DNA from: Actinospineispora eucalypti
Lineage (GTDB): Bacteria > Actinomycetota > Actinomycetes > Mycobacteriales > Pseudonocardiaceae
Assembly: GCA_014208095.1 (NCBI GenBank)
Contig: JACHMT010000001.1
Span: forward strand, 2,356,001-2,420,000
Direction: 5' to 3'
DNA length: 64,000 nucleotides
Shown: piece by piece, positions 49,247-57,202 of the stretch
Position numbering within the stretch: position 1 is the first letter of the stretch
Layout of the letters: each line of letters starts with the position of its first letter
The notes under the pieces: model-generated
Told to the model about the DNA's origin: nothing
The model's input: only the letters and a program-made list of their open reading frames with translations
Databases searched by the model: none
Position numbers and translations under genes: made by a program

Positions 49247-50425
49247 CTACTCCGGGTTCAAACGGCCCAGTACGAGGGCTATCCGGAGCACCAGCGCGTC
49301 CCGTGGGACGGTGGGGTCGAACCCGGTGACTTCTCTCACCCTGCGTAGTCGGTAGCGCACGGTGTTGGCGTGCACGAACAGCGCCCGGGCGCAGGGTTCC
49401 AGCGCTCCGCCGCCGTCCAGGTAGTTGGTCAGCGTGCGGTGCAGCTCCCCGCCGGCCGCGACCAGCGGCTCCACCACCCGCTCGACCAGCTCGGCGCGCG
49501 CCGCCGGGTCCCCGGCCAGGGTCCGCTCCGGCAGCAGGTCGTCGGCGTACACCGGGCGCGGCGCGGCCGGCCGGCCGATCACCGCGCGCAGGCCCTGCAG
49601 GGCGTCCCGGGCGCTGGTGTGCGCGGCGGCCAGGTTCGCCGCGGTCGGCCCGATCACCACCGGACCCGGGCCGAACGCCTTGGCCAGGCGCTCCATGGCG
49701 GGCTCCCTCGGGCCGGAGAGCAGCGCGACCAGGCGGGGGCCCTGCACGCCCAGCAGCACCGAGCGGCCGAGGCGGGTCGCCGCCCGCCGGATGCCGGCGA
49801 GCGGCTCGGAGTGGTTCTCCGGCGGCGGGGTGCCGACCAGCACGGTCACCGCCAGCTCGGCGTCCCAGCCGAGCGCGGAGGACCGGGAGATCAGTGCGTC
49901 GTCCACCTCGCCGCGCACCACGCCGTCCACCACCAGGGCCTCGAGCCGGGCGTCCCATGCGCCCCGGGACTCGGCGGCGCTGGCGTACACCAGCGCGGCG
50001 GCGAACGCGATCTCGCGGCCGAACTTGAGGATGCCCTCGGTGAGCAGCCGCCGCTCCTCGTCGTCGGCGGCGAGCAGGGGCAGGCGCTGTTCGAAGACCT
50101 CGATGGCCACCCGGACCATCTCCACGGTCTGCCGCAGGCTGACCCGGCGGGCGAGATCCCTCGGGGCGTTGCGGAACGCCTCGGCGGTGAGCGGGATGGT
50201 CTCGGTAGGCTTGCTCAGCCAGGCGACGAAGTTGGACACGCCGGCCTGGGTCACCAGCAGCACGCCGGCCCGCTGATCGGCGGACAGCCGCCGGAACCAC
50301 GGGAACCGCTCGGCCATCATGGCCACACTGCTGCTGGCCAGGCCGCCCGACGCCTGCTCCAGGCGCCGCAAGGTACGGCCGGACACCGCAGGTCCGGTGT
50401 GCGCGGTTGTCACGTCGCGCAGCAT
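49247..50425 (-). CDS. fasR: FasR-type PucR-family activator of fatty acid synthesis
   Basis: 392 residues. N-terminal regulatory region with AMMAERFPWFRRLSADQRAGV, a GGDEF-like middle and a C-terminal PucR HTH (HANTVRYRLRRVREVTGFDP). In Streptomyces and related genera this gene precedes fabD and its product activates the fabD-fabH-acpP-fabF operon; the arrangement is identical here. In M. tuberculosis the homologue is Rv2242. Confidence 0.92.
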   Translation of the reverse strand: MLRDVTTAHTGPAVSGRTLRRLEQASGGLASSSVAMMAERFPWFRRLSADQRAGVLLVTQAGVSNFVAWLSKPTETIPLTAEAFRNAPRDLARRVSLRQTVEMVRVAIEVFEQRLPLLAADDEERRLLTEGILKFGREIAFAAALVYASAAESRGAWDARLEALVVDGVVRGEVDDALISRSSALGWDAELAVTVLVGTPPPENHSEPLAGIRRAATRLGRSVLLGVQGPRLVALLSGPREPAMERLAKAFGPGPVVIGPTAANLAAAHTSARDALQGLRAVIGRPAAPRPVYADDLLPERTLAGDPAARAELVERVVEPLVAAGGELHRTLTNYLDGGGALEPCARALFVHANTVRYRLRRVREVTGFDPTVPRDALVLRIALVLGRLNPE

Positions 50426-50500
50426 GGCACGTCATCCGTGCCCGGCAACATTCAACCTAGGGACACGTCGCGTCCCCGGGAAACTCGGAAATGGTGCGGA

Positions 50501-50707
50501 TCAGCCCAGTGGCGTTACTCCTGTTGCCTGTGGGCCTTTCTGGCCCTGCTCAATGTCGAACGAAACGCGCTGGCCCTCGTCCAGGGTGCGGTAACCGCTG
50601 CTCTGGATCGAGGAGTAGTGCACGAATACGTCCGCGCCACCACCGTCGGGAGCGAGGAAGCCGTAGCCCTTCTCGCTGTTGAACCATTTGACGGTGCCCT
50701 CTGCCAT
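50501..50707 (-). CDS. cspA: Cold shock protein
   Basis: 68 residues from ATG 50707 with GAGGAG upstream. Single cold-shock domain: [20 protein letters not shown] (RNP1 KGYGFL) and DVFVHYSSI (RNP2). Binds single-stranded RNA/DNA as a chaperone. The C-terminal [18 protein letters not shown] is typical of actinobacterial CspA. Transcribed alone. Confidence 0.95.
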   Translation of the reverse strand: MAEGTVKWFNSEKGYGFLAPDGGGADVFVHYSSIQSSGYRTLDEGQRVSFDIEQGQKGPQATGVTPLG

Positions 50708-50925
50708 TCTTGCTCTCCTCGTGCCTAAATTCCGGGCTCCAGCCCCGGTAGCGCGCCGGCCCGCAGCGTTCTGAGCAGGCCGGGATGCCATTCCCGGCCG
50801 AACTCCTCCGCCGAGAAGAGCAACGGCGGCAGAGTACCGCGCCTGGCCCGAATGGGGGAGAGCGATCGCTAGGAGGGGTGATCGGAAATCGATTTACCAG
50901 ATCATTCCCGACGCCCCCCGGCCCT

Positions 50926-50969
50926 GATTCAGTGCGTTCGGCACGCTGATTCAGTCACTTCGGGCGGGT
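50926..50969. repeat. 22-bp repeat family, two units
   Basis: GATTCAGT at 50926 and 50948, 22 bases apart, each followed by a unit tail like that of array 1 and array 3. Shortest copy of the family in the window. Confidence 0.75.
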
Positions 50970-51113
50970 GTCTGGGGCGGGGTGTCGGTTCCCGGCGGTG
51001 CCGGTTCGGGGATCGCTCGGACGGCGCGGCTCCGGGCCGAGCCTGGCCTGGGTGCGGCCCGTGACGTTTCCATCGGGACGCTTCGCGGGGCGTTTCGTGA
51101 TCAACAGGGTTTA

Positions 51114-51180
51114 CGTGATCAACAGGACATGAGGGCACTTACGGGTGCCTTTAAGCGGCCACCATGTCCTGTTGATCACG
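51114..51180. repeat. Perfect 18-bp stem-loop with TGATCA arms
   Basis: CGTGATCAACAGGACATG (51114-51131) and its exact reverse complement (51163-51180) around a 31-base loop; a partial extra copy of the left arm starts at 51096. It lies 68 bases past the aceE stop and could terminate that gene. The design is related to the CATGGTCA hairpins elsewhere. Confidence 0.78.
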
Positions 51181-51248
51181 CGACGAGTTCACAGGAACCT
51201 CACCGGCCCCACCGGTTACGTGACGTGCCGGCCGCTCGAAACCGGCGC

Positions 51249-54038
51249 TTACGCGGAGCCCGGGTCGGAGGTCTGGGGACCGGCGGCCCTCGGGTCGTCG
51301 ATCCGGTACTTGCCGGCGGCGGAAAGCAGCGCGGCGCGATCCAGCTCGCCCCGCTCCACCAGCGTCGCCAACGCCTGCACGGTGATCGACTCGGCGTCCA
51401 CGGTGAAGTGCCGGCGTACCGCGGGGCGGGTGTCGGAAAGCCCGAACCCGTCGGTGCCCAGCGTGTGGTACTCGCCGGGGACCCAGGGCCGGATCAGGTC
51501 CGGCACCGCCCGCATCCAGTCCGAGACCGCGATCACCGGGCCGGCGTGGCCGTCCGGGTCGGCCAGCGCCTCGTGCAGGTACGGCACCCTCGGCTCCTCG
51601 TCGGGGTGGCGCAGGTTGTGCTGGTCGCACTCGATGCCGTCGCGGTGCAGCTCACCCCACGAGGTCACCGAATACACGTCGGCGGCCACCGCCCAGTCCT
51701 CGGAGAGCAGCTCCTGCGCGCGCAGCGCCCAGGGCAGCCCGACCCCCGAGGCGAGCAGGCGGACCCGGCGCTCGTGCCGGTTCGGCGCCGGGCGGTACCG
51801 GTAGATGCCGCGCAGCAGGCCGTCCACGTCCAGGTTCTCCGGCTCGGCCGGCTGGGGATACGGCTCGTTGTACAGCGTCAGGTAGTAGAAGACGTTCGGG
51901 TCGCGCCCGGCCCGCGCCTCGTCGTCGCCGAACATGCGGTCCAGCGCGTCGCGCACGATGTGCCCGATCTCGAAGGAGAACGCCGGGTCGTAGGCGAGCA
52001 CCGCCGGGTTGGTCGCGGCCAGCAGCAGCGAGTGCCCGTCGTTGTGCTGCAGGCCCTCACCGGTCAGGGTGGTCCGCCCGGCGGTGGCGCCGAGCAGGAA
52101 GCCGCGGGTCATCTGGTCGGCGGCCGCCCAGATGCCGTCGCCGGTGCGCTGGAAACCGAACATCGAGTAGAAGATGTACAGCGGGATCATCGGCTCGCCG
52201 TGGGTGGCGTAGGAGGTGCCGGCCGCGACGAACGACCCGACCGAGCCGGCCTCGTTGATGCCCTCGTGCAGCAGCTGGCCCTGCTCGCTCTCCCGGTAGG
52301 CCAGCATCAGCTCGGCGTCCACCGAGGTGTACCGCTGGCCGTGCGGGTTGTAGATCTTCTGCGTGGGAAACATCGAGTCCATGCCGAACGTGCGCGCCTC
52401 GTCCGGGATGATCGGCACGAACCGCCCGCCGATCTCCTTGTCCTTGATCAGGTCCCGGAGCAGCCGGACGAAGGCCATGGTGGTGGCCACCTCCTGCTTG
52501 CCCGAGCCGCGCCGGACCACCTCGTAGACCTTGTCGCCGGGCAGCACCAGCGGCTGGGCGCGGTCGGGCCGGCTGGGCACCGGGCCGCCGAGCTGGCTGC
52601 GCCGCTCTTGCAGGTACTGGATCTCCGGCGCGTCCTCGCCGGGGTGGTAGTACGGCGGCAGGTAGGGGTCGCGCTCCAGCTCCTCGTCGGTGATCGGGAT
52701 GCGCTGGGTGTCCCGGAAGCTCTTCAGGTCGTCCAGGGTCAGCTTCTTCATCTGGTGCGTGGCGTTGCGGCCCTCGAAGTGCGAGCCCAGCCCGTAGCCC
52801 TTGATCGTCTTGGCCAGGATCACCGTGGGCTGGCCGTGGTGGCCGACGGCGGCCGCGTAGGCCGCGTGCACCTTGCGGTAGTCGTGGCCGCCCCGCTTCA
52901 GGTTCCAGATCGCCTGGTCGGACATGTCGGCCACCAGCGCCTTGGTGCGCGGGTCGCGGCCGAAGAAGTGGTCCCGTACGTAGCCGCCGTCGTTGGCCTT
53001 GTAGGTCTGGTAGTCGCCGTCCGGCGTGGTGTTCATCAGGTTGACCAGCGCGCCGTCCCGGTCGGCGTGCAGCAGTGCGTCCCACTCCCGGCCCCAGATC
53101 ACCTTGATCACGTTCCAGCCGGCGCCCCGGAAGTAGGCCTCCAGCTCCTGGATGATCTTGCCGTTGCCGCGCACCGGGCCGTCCAGGCGCTGCAGGTTGC
53201 AGTTGATCACGAAGGTGAGGTTGTCCAGGCCTTCGGTGGCGGCAACGTGGATGAGCCCGCGCGACTCCGGCTCGTCCATCTCGCCGTCGCCCAGGAACGC
53301 CCACACGTGCTGGTCGGAGGTGTCCTTGATGCCCCGGTCGTGCAGGTAACGGTTGAACCGGGCCTGCATGATCGCGTTCAGCGGGCCGAGGCCCATGGAC
53401 ACCGTGGGGAACTCCCAGAACCCGGGCATCAGCCGGGGGTGCGGGTAGGAGGGCAGGCCGTGGCCGGCGCCGCCGTGCGAAAGCTCCTGGCGGAACCCGT
53501 CCAGCTGGTCGGCGGACAGCCGCCCCTCCAGGAACGCACGCGCGTAGATGCCCGGCGAGGCGTGGCCCTGGATGTACACCTGGTCGCCGCCGCCGGGGTG
53601 GCTCTTGCCCCGGAAGAAGTGGTTGAAGCCGACCTCGTACAGCGAGGCGGAGGAGGCGTAGGTGGAGATGTGCCCGCCGACGCCGACCCCGGGCCGCTGC
53701 GCGCGGTGCACCATGATGGCCGCGTTCCACCGGATCCACCGGCGGTAGGCGCGCTCGGTCTCCTCGTCACCGGGGAACCACGGCTCCCGCTCGGTGGGGA
53801 TGGTGTTCACGTAGTCCGTGCTGGTCAGGGCCGGGATACCGACATGCCGTTCGCGGGCCCGCTGGAGCAGCCGGAGCATCAGATAACGAGCACGCTGCTG
53901 GCCGGCCGAGTCGAGCATGCCGTCGAACGATTCGAGCCATTCCTCGGTTTCGTCCGGGTCAACGTCGGGCAGATAGGCCGCCAAGCCGTCACGGATGACG
54001 TGTACTCTGCCGCTGCCCTGGGGGTTCTGGCCGGTCAC
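51249..54038 (-). CDS. aceE: Pyruvate dehydrogenase E1 component, homodimeric type
   Basis: 929 residues from GTG 54038 with AGGGAGA upstream; the open frame extends further but without family sequence. ThDP-dependent decarboxylase of the pyruvate dehydrogenase complex. The ThDP/Mg motif is [13 protein letters not shown] to [10 protein letters not shown], and the chain has the full E1p layout from [15 protein letters not shown] to the C-terminal transketolase-like domain ([16 protein letters not shown]). It supplies acetyl-CoA for the neighbouring fatty-acid genes. Divergent from DUF3052, the same order as in M. tuberculosis. Confidence 0.97.
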   Translation of the reverse strand: MTGQNPQGSGRVHVIRDGLAAYLPDVDPDETEEWLESFDGMLDSAGQQRARYLMLRLLQRARERHVGIPALTSTDYVNTIPTEREPWFPGDEETERAYRRWIRWNAAIMVHRAQRPGVGVGGHISTYASSASLYEVGFNHFFRGKSHPGGGDQVYIQGHASPGIYARAFLEGRLSADQLDGFRQELSHGGAGHGLPSYPHPRLMPGFWEFPTVSMGLGPLNAIMQARFNRYLHDRGIKDTSDQHVWAFLGDGEMDEPESRGLIHVAATEGLDNLTFVINCNLQRLDGPVRGNGKIIQELEAYFRGAGWNVIKVIWGREWDALLHADRDGALVNLMNTTPDGDYQTYKANDGGYVRDHFFGRDPRTKALVADMSDQAIWNLKRGGHDYRKVHAAYAAAVGHHGQPTVILAKTIKGYGLGSHFEGRNATHQMKKLTLDDLKSFRDTQRIPITDEELERDPYLPPYYHPGEDAPEIQYLQERRSQLGGPVPSRPDRAQPLVLPGDKVYEVVRRGSGKQEVATTMAFVRLLRDLIKDKEIGGRFVPIIPDEARTFGMDSMFPTQKIYNPHGQRYTSVDAELMLAYRESEQGQLLHEGINEAGSVGSFVAAGTSYATHGEPMIPLYIFYSMFGFQRTGDGIWAAADQMTRGFLLGATAGRTTLTGEGLQHNDGHSLLLAATNPAVLAYDPAFSFEIGHIVRDALDRMFGDDEARAGRDPNVFYYLTLYNEPYPQPAEPENLDVDGLLRGIYRYRPAPNRHERRVRLLASGVGLPWALRAQELLSEDWAVAADVYSVTSWGELHRDGIECDQHNLRHPDEEPRVPYLHEALADPDGHAGPVIAVSDWMRAVPDLIRPWVPGEYHTLGTDGFGLSDTRPAVRRHFTVDAESITVQALATLVERGELDRAALLSAAGKYRIDDPRAAGPQTSDPGSA

Positions 54039-54280
54039 GGGGGTCTCCCTGGAGTCTTCGGTGCACGTGCTGCGATCTTCGTGGGTCGCGATGAGTACCA
54101 TCCTGCCCGCAGCCGGGGGCAGTATGCAGGATGGCCCCTGGACAATAGGACGAAACAACTCGGTGCGTCCGGTTGCGGTGGAGGGCGCCGACGTGTTCCG
54201 ATTCCGCAACCGCAATAGTGGTCAATCTCGCACGCGGGGGTCGCGAGCAAGAGCACACAGAGAAAATGGGAGGACGCAAC

Positions 54281-54715
54281 GTGGTCGCCGCCGCGGGAGA
54301 CGCCGGCAAGGCGGACATCGCTGGGAAGCTCGGCATCGAGCCGGGCATGGTGGTGCAGGAGCTGGGCTGGGACTCCGACGTCGACGAGGAGGTCCGCAAC
54401 GCCGTCGAGGAGCGATGTGGGGACGACCTGGTCGACGAGGACTCCGATGAGGTGGTTGACGTTGTGCTGCTCTGGTGGCGCGACGGGGACGGTGACCTGG
54501 CGGATGCGCTGATCGGAGCCGGCACCCCGCTGACCGAGAGCGGCGTGGTCTGGGTGTTGACGCCCAAGACCGGCCGGCCCGGGCACGTGGAGCCGAGCGA
54601 GATCGCCGAGGCCGCTCCCACCGCCGGACTTTCCCAGACGTCGAACGTCAGTGTCAGCGACGAGTGGGCGGGCGCCCGCCTGGTGGCGCCCAGGGCGGCC
54701 AAGTCCCGGCGCTGA
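54281..54715 (+). CDS. DUF3052 family protein
   Basis: 144 residues from GTG 54281, six bases after GGGAGGA. Acidic actinobacterial family (Rv2239c-like) of unknown function: IAGKLGIEPGMVVQELGWDSDVDEEVRNAVEER, then VVDVVLLWWRDGDGDLADAL and VWVLTPKTGRPGHVEPSEIAEAAPTAGL. No membrane segment. The position between aceE and ahpE is conserved with mycobacteria. Confidence 0.9.
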   Translation: MVAAAGDAGKADIAGKLGIEPGMVVQELGWDSDVDEEVRNAVEERCGDDLVDEDSDEVVDVVLLWWRDGDGDLADALIGAGTPLTESGVVWVLTPKTGRPGHVEPSEIAEAAPTAGLSQTSNVSVSDEWAGARLVAPRAAKSRR

Positions 54716-54785
54716 TCAGCTGTAGTCTCGTAGCGGCCGTGCTGACCGGTGCGGCCGAGTTGAACGCTGCGCGTGGGAGGCAGTT

Positions 54786-55244
54786 GTGGCACCCCAGGTC
54801 GGGTCGGAAGCACCCGATTTCACCCTGCGGAATCAGAACAACGAGGAAGTGACGCTGTCCTCTTTCCGGGGGAGGCAGAACGTGCTCGTGGTGTTCTACC
54901 CGTTCGCGTTCTCCGGCATCTGCACCGGTGAGCTGTGTGCGGTGCGCGACGACATCGGCACGTTCCAGAACGAGGACGTTCAGGTGCTCGCCGTCTCGGT
55001 GGACCACCCGTTCGCGCTCAAGGCCTGGTCCGATGCGCAGAACTACGACTTCCCGCTGCTGGCCGACTTCTGGCCGCACGGTGAGGTGGCGAAGGCCTAC
55101 GGTGTGTTCGAGGAGTCGCGCGGCATGGCGGTGCGCGGCACCTTCCTGGTCGACAAGTCGGGCGTGGTGCGCTTCGCCGAGGTGAACGCACCGGGCGAGG
55201 CCCGGGACCAGGAAGCCTGGAAGAAGGCGCTCGCCTCCGTGTGA
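54786..55244 (+). CDS. ahpE: AhpE-like peroxiredoxin
   Basis: 152 residues from GTG 54786. Reduces peroxides through the peroxidatic Cys46 in YPFAFSGICTGEL; Thr/Arg partners are in place (later VRGTFLVDKSGVVRF). Unlike the one-Cys AhpE of M. tuberculosis, a second Cys occurs at position 51 (CTGELC), the C-x4-C spacing of PrxQ/BCP enzymes, so an intramolecular disulfide is possible. Syntenic with aceE and DUF3052. Confidence 0.92.
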   Translation: MAPQVGSEAPDFTLRNQNNEEVTLSSFRGRQNVLVVFYPFAFSGICTGELCAVRDDIGTFQNEDVQVLAVSVDHPFALKAWSDAQNYDFPLLADFWPHGEVAKAYGVFEESRGMAVRGTFLVDKSGVVRFAEVNAPGEARDQEAWKKALASV

Positions 55245-55254
55245 GGTGAAGGCC

Positions 55255-55329
55255 GGGCGTGTAGCTCAGCGGGAGAGCACTCGGTTTACACCCGAGCGGT
55301 CGCTGGTTCGAATCCAGTCGCGCCCACCA
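55255..55329 (+). tRNA. tRNA-Val, anticodon TAC
   Basis: Seven-base acceptor GGGCGTG (55255-55261) pairs with CGCGCCC (55319-55325, one G-U). D-loop sequence AGCTCAGCGGGAGAGC, anticodon stem CTCGG/CCGAG with loop TTTACAC giving anticodon TAC, T-arm with GGTTCGAATCC. Discriminator A and an encoded CCA end at 55329. Reads GUA/GUG valine codons. Confidence 0.97.
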
Positions 55330-55339
55330 AGCTGGTCTG

Positions 55340-55726
55340 GTGACGATCATCAGACACAATCCGGACGCCGTTTTTCCGCCGTACTCGAACTACAGCCACG
55401 CGGTCGAGGTGCGCGGCGACGTGCGGATGCTGTTCATCAGCGGCCTCAATGGGTATCGCTCGGATCGGGTGACGATGCCGGAGTCGTTCGAGGGGCAGGC
55501 CGAACAGATCTGGCAACACCTAGGGACGGTCCTCCGCGCCGCCGAGATGGGCTACGGCGACCTCGTCTCGGTGCGCACCTACCTTGCCGCCCCGGAGTAT
55601 CGCGCGGCGAACACCGCCATACGGGCCAGGTACCTGGGCGATCACTGCCCTTCCCTGACCGTGGTCTGCAGCCAGCTCCTGGACCCGGCGTGGAAGCTGG
55701 AGCTGGAGGCCGTGGCCGCGCGCTGA
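55340..55726 (+). CDS. RidA-family protein lacking the catalytic Arg
   Basis: 128 residues from GTG 55340, ten bases after the tRNA. Rid/YjgF fold: FPPYSNYSHAVEVRGDVRMLFISG, FEGQAEQIWQHLGTVLRAAEMGYGDLVSVRTYL and the end WKLELEAVAA. In archetypal RidA the strand before the C-terminal IEIEA carries an Arg that binds the imine; the aligned position here is Leu (PSLTVVCSQL). It is therefore a divergent Rid subgroup, probably without imine deaminase activity of the standard kind. Confidence 0.85.
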   Translation: MTIIRHNPDAVFPPYSNYSHAVEVRGDVRMLFISGLNGYRSDRVTMPESFEGQAEQIWQHLGTVLRAAEMGYGDLVSVRTYLAAPEYRAANTAIRARYLGDHCPSLTVVCSQLLDPAWKLELEAVAAR

Positions 55727-55790
55727 GGCCTCGCGAGTCGCCGAACTTGGTGTACGTGCACCCATGCCTCCTTGTTCAGTCTGTGCACAA

Positions 55791-55806
55791 TCATTGCCGG
55801 CAATGA
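55791..55806. promoter_or_regulatory. 16-bp palindrome upstream of the glycosyltransferase
   Basis: TCATTGCCGGCAATGA is its own reverse complement, centred 48 bases before the glycosyltransferase ATG. A candidate operator. Confidence 0.55.
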
Positions 55807-55846
55807 GCACAAACCCCTGGCAATCACCGGACAGTGGCAGTCGTCG

Positions 55847-57076
55847 ATGCGCGTTCTGATCGTGACCGCGGGTTCGCGGGGCGACGTCGCCCCGTTCACC
55901 GGCCTGGGCCGGCGGCTGCGGCAGGCCGGCCACCAGGTGGCCCTGGCCGCACACGACCGGTTCGCCGGTCTGGTGCGCGAGTGCGGGCTGGAGTACCGGG
56001 CACTTCCCGGCGATCCGCTCGAGATGGTGCGCGCACGCACGGCCGCGCCCTCCCCGGAGGACGCGCGGTCGGTGTTCGCCGCGTTCCTCGACGACCTGGG
56101 CGAGGGGGTGGTGTCCGCGGTGGCCGCCGGCACCGACGTCCTGCTCACCGCCTTCGGCCCGGCCCCGCTGAGCCGGCTCGTGGCCGAGGGCTTCGGAATC
56201 CCGAGCCTCGGGGTGTATCTCGTGCCGGGTGTCCCCACCCGCGAGTTTTCACCTCCCGGCTGGCCGGTGACCGGGGAACCCTCGCCGGCCGACAACCTCG
56301 CGGCCGGCCGGGAGCTGCTGGCCCGGACCGACGCCCTCTACTCCGGCGTCCGGCGGCGCCTGCGCGCCCGGCTCGATCTCCCGGCCGCCGGGGGAGCGTC
56401 GGACACATCGGACGACTGGCCGATCTGCCACGGCTTCAGCCCGGCGGTGGTGTCCCGACCCGCCGACTGGCCGGCCATGGCGCACGTGACCGGGTACTGG
56501 TGGCCGGCCGTACCACCGGAGTGGAGACCTTCCGACGCACTGACCGACTTCCTGCGGGCCGGTCCGCCCCCGGTGTACGTCGGGTTCGGCAGCATGACCG
56601 CGGACAACGAGCGGCTCCCGGAGATCGTCGCGGCCGCCGTCAAACGGGCCGGCGTGCGGGCCGTCGTCCAGTCCGGCTGGGCCGGGCTCGGGACCGCCGG
56701 TGACGACATCCTGCTCGTCGGTGACCTGCCCCACGAGTGGTTGTTCCCCCGGACGGCCGCGGTGGTCCACCACGCCGGGGCGGGCACCACCGGGGCGGGG
56801 CTGCGGGCGGGGGTACCGGCGGTCCCGGTGCCCGTGCTGCTCGACCAGCCCTTCTGGGCGGCCAGGTTGCACGGCCTCGGCGTGGCGCCGCCCCCGCTGC
56901 CGCTGCGCGAGCTGACCGCCGAGAACCTGTCCGCCGCGCTGCGGTCCTGTCTCGACCGGCCGGCCTACCGCGACCGCGCCGCTGAACTCGCCCGCCGGAT
57001 CCGGGCCGAGGACGGCGCGGCCGAGGTGGTCTCGCTGGTCGCGCATCTCGAGGGCGGACGCGGACGGCGCTCCTGA
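55847..57076 (+). CDS. GT1-family glycosyltransferase (macrolide/glycopeptide type)
   Basis: 409 residues from ATG 55847. GT-B fold enzyme: N-terminal MRVLIVTAGSRGDVAPFTGLGRRL, C-terminal donor-binding region FGSMTADNERLPEIV, GDLPHEWLFPRTAAVVHHAGAGTTGAGLRAGVPAVPVPVLLDQPFWA, which is the GT1 signature with the HHGG-like motif HHAGAG. Family members transfer sugars to lipids, sterols or natural products. It is transcribed alone under a 16-bp palindrome, not in a biosynthetic cluster, so detoxification or glycolipid synthesis is possible. Confidence 0.9.
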   Translation: MRVLIVTAGSRGDVAPFTGLGRRLRQAGHQVALAAHDRFAGLVRECGLEYRALPGDPLEMVRARTAAPSPEDARSVFAAFLDDLGEGVVSAVAAGTDVLLTAFGPAPLSRLVAEGFGIPSLGVYLVPGVPTREFSPPGWPVTGEPSPADNLAAGRELLARTDALYSGVRRRLRARLDLPAAGGASDTSDDWPICHGFSPAVVSRPADWPAMAHVTGYWWPAVPPEWRPSDALTDFLRAGPPPVYVGFGSMTADNERLPEIVAAAVKRAGVRAVVQSGWAGLGTAGDDILLVGDLPHEWLFPRTAAVVHHAGAGTTGAGLRAGVPAVPVPVLLDQPFWAARLHGLGVAPPPLPLRELTAENLSAALRSCLDRPAYRDRAAELARRIRAEDGAAEVVSLVAHLEGGRGRRS

Positions 57077-57116
57077 GACGCACAGCTCGAGGCCGGTCGC
57101 GCCCCGAGCCGAACTC

Positions 57117-57182
57117 CATGGTCATCAGGGCGTGGCGGCTGTCTCGGCCCTCCAAAGCGGCCACAGTGCCCTGATGATCACG
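57117..57182. repeat. CATGGTCA/TGATGATCA stem-loop, copy 3
   Basis: Left CATGGTCATCAGGGC (57117-57131) and right GCCCTGATGATCACG (57168-57182) pair with one G-U and one mismatch; the stem can continue through GTGGCGGC/GCGGCCAC across a small bulge. It lies between convergent genes, 41 bases after one stop and 20 bases before the other, a good two-way terminator position. Confidence 0.72.
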
Positions 57183-57202
57183 CCGGTGGTGCGGTGACCG
57201 GC

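Larger units (their letters stand above)
50708..51248. other. Gene-free stretch with repeats before the aceE end
   Basis: 541 bases between cspA and aceE with no credible gene. Contains a two-unit piece of the 22-bp family (50926), a sequence at 51001-51070 resembling the outer arm of the palindromic elements, and the 18-bp hairpin at 51114-51180. Confidence 0.65.

Noticed and set aside
51249..54215. Longer aceE start adding 59 residues
   Set aside because: The extra residues lack E1 family sequence, while GTG 54038 has a good ribosome site and begins the known E1p N-terminus.
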